12,802 nt of DNA from Kiritimatiellales bacterium. Its GTDB lineage: Bacteria > Verrucomicrobiota > Kiritimatiellia > Kiritimatiellales > Pontiellaceae. The stretch covers positions 1 through 12,802 of the forward strand of contig DAOUQA010000045.1 of the NCBI GenBank assembly GCA_030625905.1. Direction: 5' to 3'. The notes under the pieces are model-generated. The model saw only the letters and a program-made list of their open reading frames with translations, had not been told where the DNA came from and did not search any database. Positions 11,842-12,802 of this stretch are shown piece by piece (position 1 is the first letter of the stretch; each line of letters starts with the position of its first letter). The translations under genes were made by a program, and so were the position numbers.

Positions 11842-12802
11842 ATGGGGCGTGAAATAGTGGTCACAGGTATGGGTGTTGTTTCACCCGTTGCGAGCGAACT
11901 CGGTAGGTTCTGGGAAGGCATTAAGAATGGCCAGTCCGGTATCGATCGCGTTCAGGGTATGGACGATATCGACCAGTATCCGGTTCAGATCGGCGGCGAA
12001 ATCCGTGATCTCGATGTTGAAAAATTCCTCGAAAAAAAGGAAGCCCGCAAGATGGATCCCTTTTCTGTATGGGGCATGGCGGCGGCCATCATGGCTGTCG
12101 AAAATTCCGGTCTCGATGTCGATGCACTCAATCTTCAGCGCGTTGGCGTCATTGTCAGCTCCGGCATCGGCGGCATGCAGTATATGCAGAAGCAGGCCGC
12201 CCGGGCAATCAAGGGCGGACCGCGCCGCATTTCCCCGCAGCTCATCCCCCAGATGATCACCAATATTTTGTCCGGATACATTGCCATCAAGTATGGTTTC
12301 AAAGGCCCTAATTTCTGTGTCACCAGTGCTTGCGCATCCGGTACGCACTCCATCGGCGAAGCCATGCGCATAATCCAGTACGGCGATGCCGATGTCATGA
12401 TCGCCGGCGGTGCCGAAGCCTCCATCGCCACGCTTGGTGTCGGTGGGTTTGCCGCGTTGCGCGCCACTAGCCGCCGCAACGATGACCCCCAGGGTGCATC
12501 CCGTCCGTTCGATCTTGACCGCGACGGCTTCGTCATGTCCGAAGGTTCGGGCATCATCGTTCTCGAAGAGAAGGAGCACGCCCTCAAGCGCGGAGCAACC
12601 ATCTACTGCAATGCATCCGGCTATGGCCGCACCTGCGATGCCCACCACATTACCGCCCCGTCCGAAACCGCCATCGAGGCCGGACGCGGCATGTCGCTTG
12701 CCATTTCCGATGCCGGGATCAACCCCGAAGACATCGACTATATCAATGCGCATGGCACCTCCACGTACTACAACGACAAGAGCGAAACCCTCGCCATCAA
12801 GC
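11842..12802 (+). CDS. fabF: 3-oxoacyl-ACP synthase II FabF (3' end outside window)
   Basis: Elongating condensing enzyme: adds malonyl-ACP to acyl-ACP with loss of CO2. 320 codons are visible and the frame is open to the window edge; full FabF is about 410 residues. The start ATG at 11842 has AGGAG at 11831-11835. The N-terminus MGREIVVTGMGVVSPV is typical. The nucleophile is Cys164 in TSACASGTH, and the first catalytic His is His304 in NAHGTST; the 140-residue spacing equals that of E. coli FabF. FDLDRDGFVMSEGSG is also characteristic. The second catalytic His would lie downstream of the window. The truncation is only the window boundary, not a broken gene. Confidence 0.96.
   Translation, partial: MGREIVVTGMGVVSPVASELGRFWEGIKNGQSGIDRVQGMDDIDQYPVQIGGEIRDLDVEKFLEKKEARKMDPFSVWGMAAAIMAVENSGLDVDALNLQRVGVIVSSGIGGMQYMQKQAARAIKGGPRRISPQLIPQMITNILSGYIAIKYGFKGPNFCVTSACASGTHSIGEAMRIIQYGDADVMIAGGAEASIATLGVGGFAALRATSRRNDDPQGASRPFDLDRDGFVMSEGSGIIVLEEKEHALKRGATIYCNASGYGRTCDAHHITAPSETAIEAGRGMSLAISDAGINPEDIDYINAHGTSTYYNDKSETLAIK

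Noticed and set aside
1..12802. CRISPR array, tRNA or rRNA genes, prophage or transposase genes
   Set aside because: No regularly spaced direct repeats, tRNA-like cloverleafs, rRNA segments or recognisable transposase or phage proteins were seen by eye on either strand.

Overview
The window joins a small accessory stretch (about 1-1770) to conserved housekeeping chromosome (about 1837-12802). The core genes are moderately GC-rich. Their order, yceD-rpmF-plsX-fabH-fabD-fabG-acpP-fabF, is the classic bacterial type II fatty acid synthesis cluster. No gene fixes the phylum. The zinc-ribbon form of L32, an InhA-like enoyl reductase with a lysine/alanine tail and palindromic intergenic repeats would suit a Gram-negative of the PVC group, for example Kiritimatiellota or Verrucomicrobiota. 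That placement is an inference with low to moderate confidence.

Left part (1-1770): an AT-leaning gene for a small lipoprotein of unknown function (23-562) is followed by about 500 bases without a convincing gene. Then comes a two-gene toxin-antitoxin module, a ribbon-helix-helix antitoxin overlapping a RelE/ParE-type toxin (1094-1571). Palindromes resembling operators precede it and two hairpins follow it. This part reads as accessory or transferred DNA.

Middle part (1837-6894): fabI (enoyl-ACP reductase with a histone-H1-like C-terminal tail) and ychF (Obg-like ATPase) lie on the + strand. Convergent to them on the - strand is a SpoU/TrmH-family RNA methyltransferase. A divergent intergenic region with a long palindromic repeat separates that gene from murB (peptidoglycan precursor synthesis). 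After murB comes a five-helix membrane protein carrying a transglutaminase-like domain.

Right part (6969-12802): yceD, then a leader region with a second palindromic repeat and a compact hairpin in front of rpmF. plsX, fabH, fabD, fabG, acpP and fabF follow, the last cut by the window end. FabD loads malonyl onto ACP, FabH starts the chain, FabF elongates it, FabG reduces the 3-keto group, and FabI (encoded upstream) performs the last reduction. PlsX passes finished acyl chains to phospholipid synthesis. The dehydratase (FabZ/FabA) and acetyl-CoA carboxylase are not in the window. A strong hairpin between acpP and fabF may lower expression of fabF relative to acpP.

I found no wholly new multi-gene system. 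The most unusual items are the basic tail on FabI, the palindromic repeats placed between core genes, and the membrane transglutaminase-like protein next to murB.
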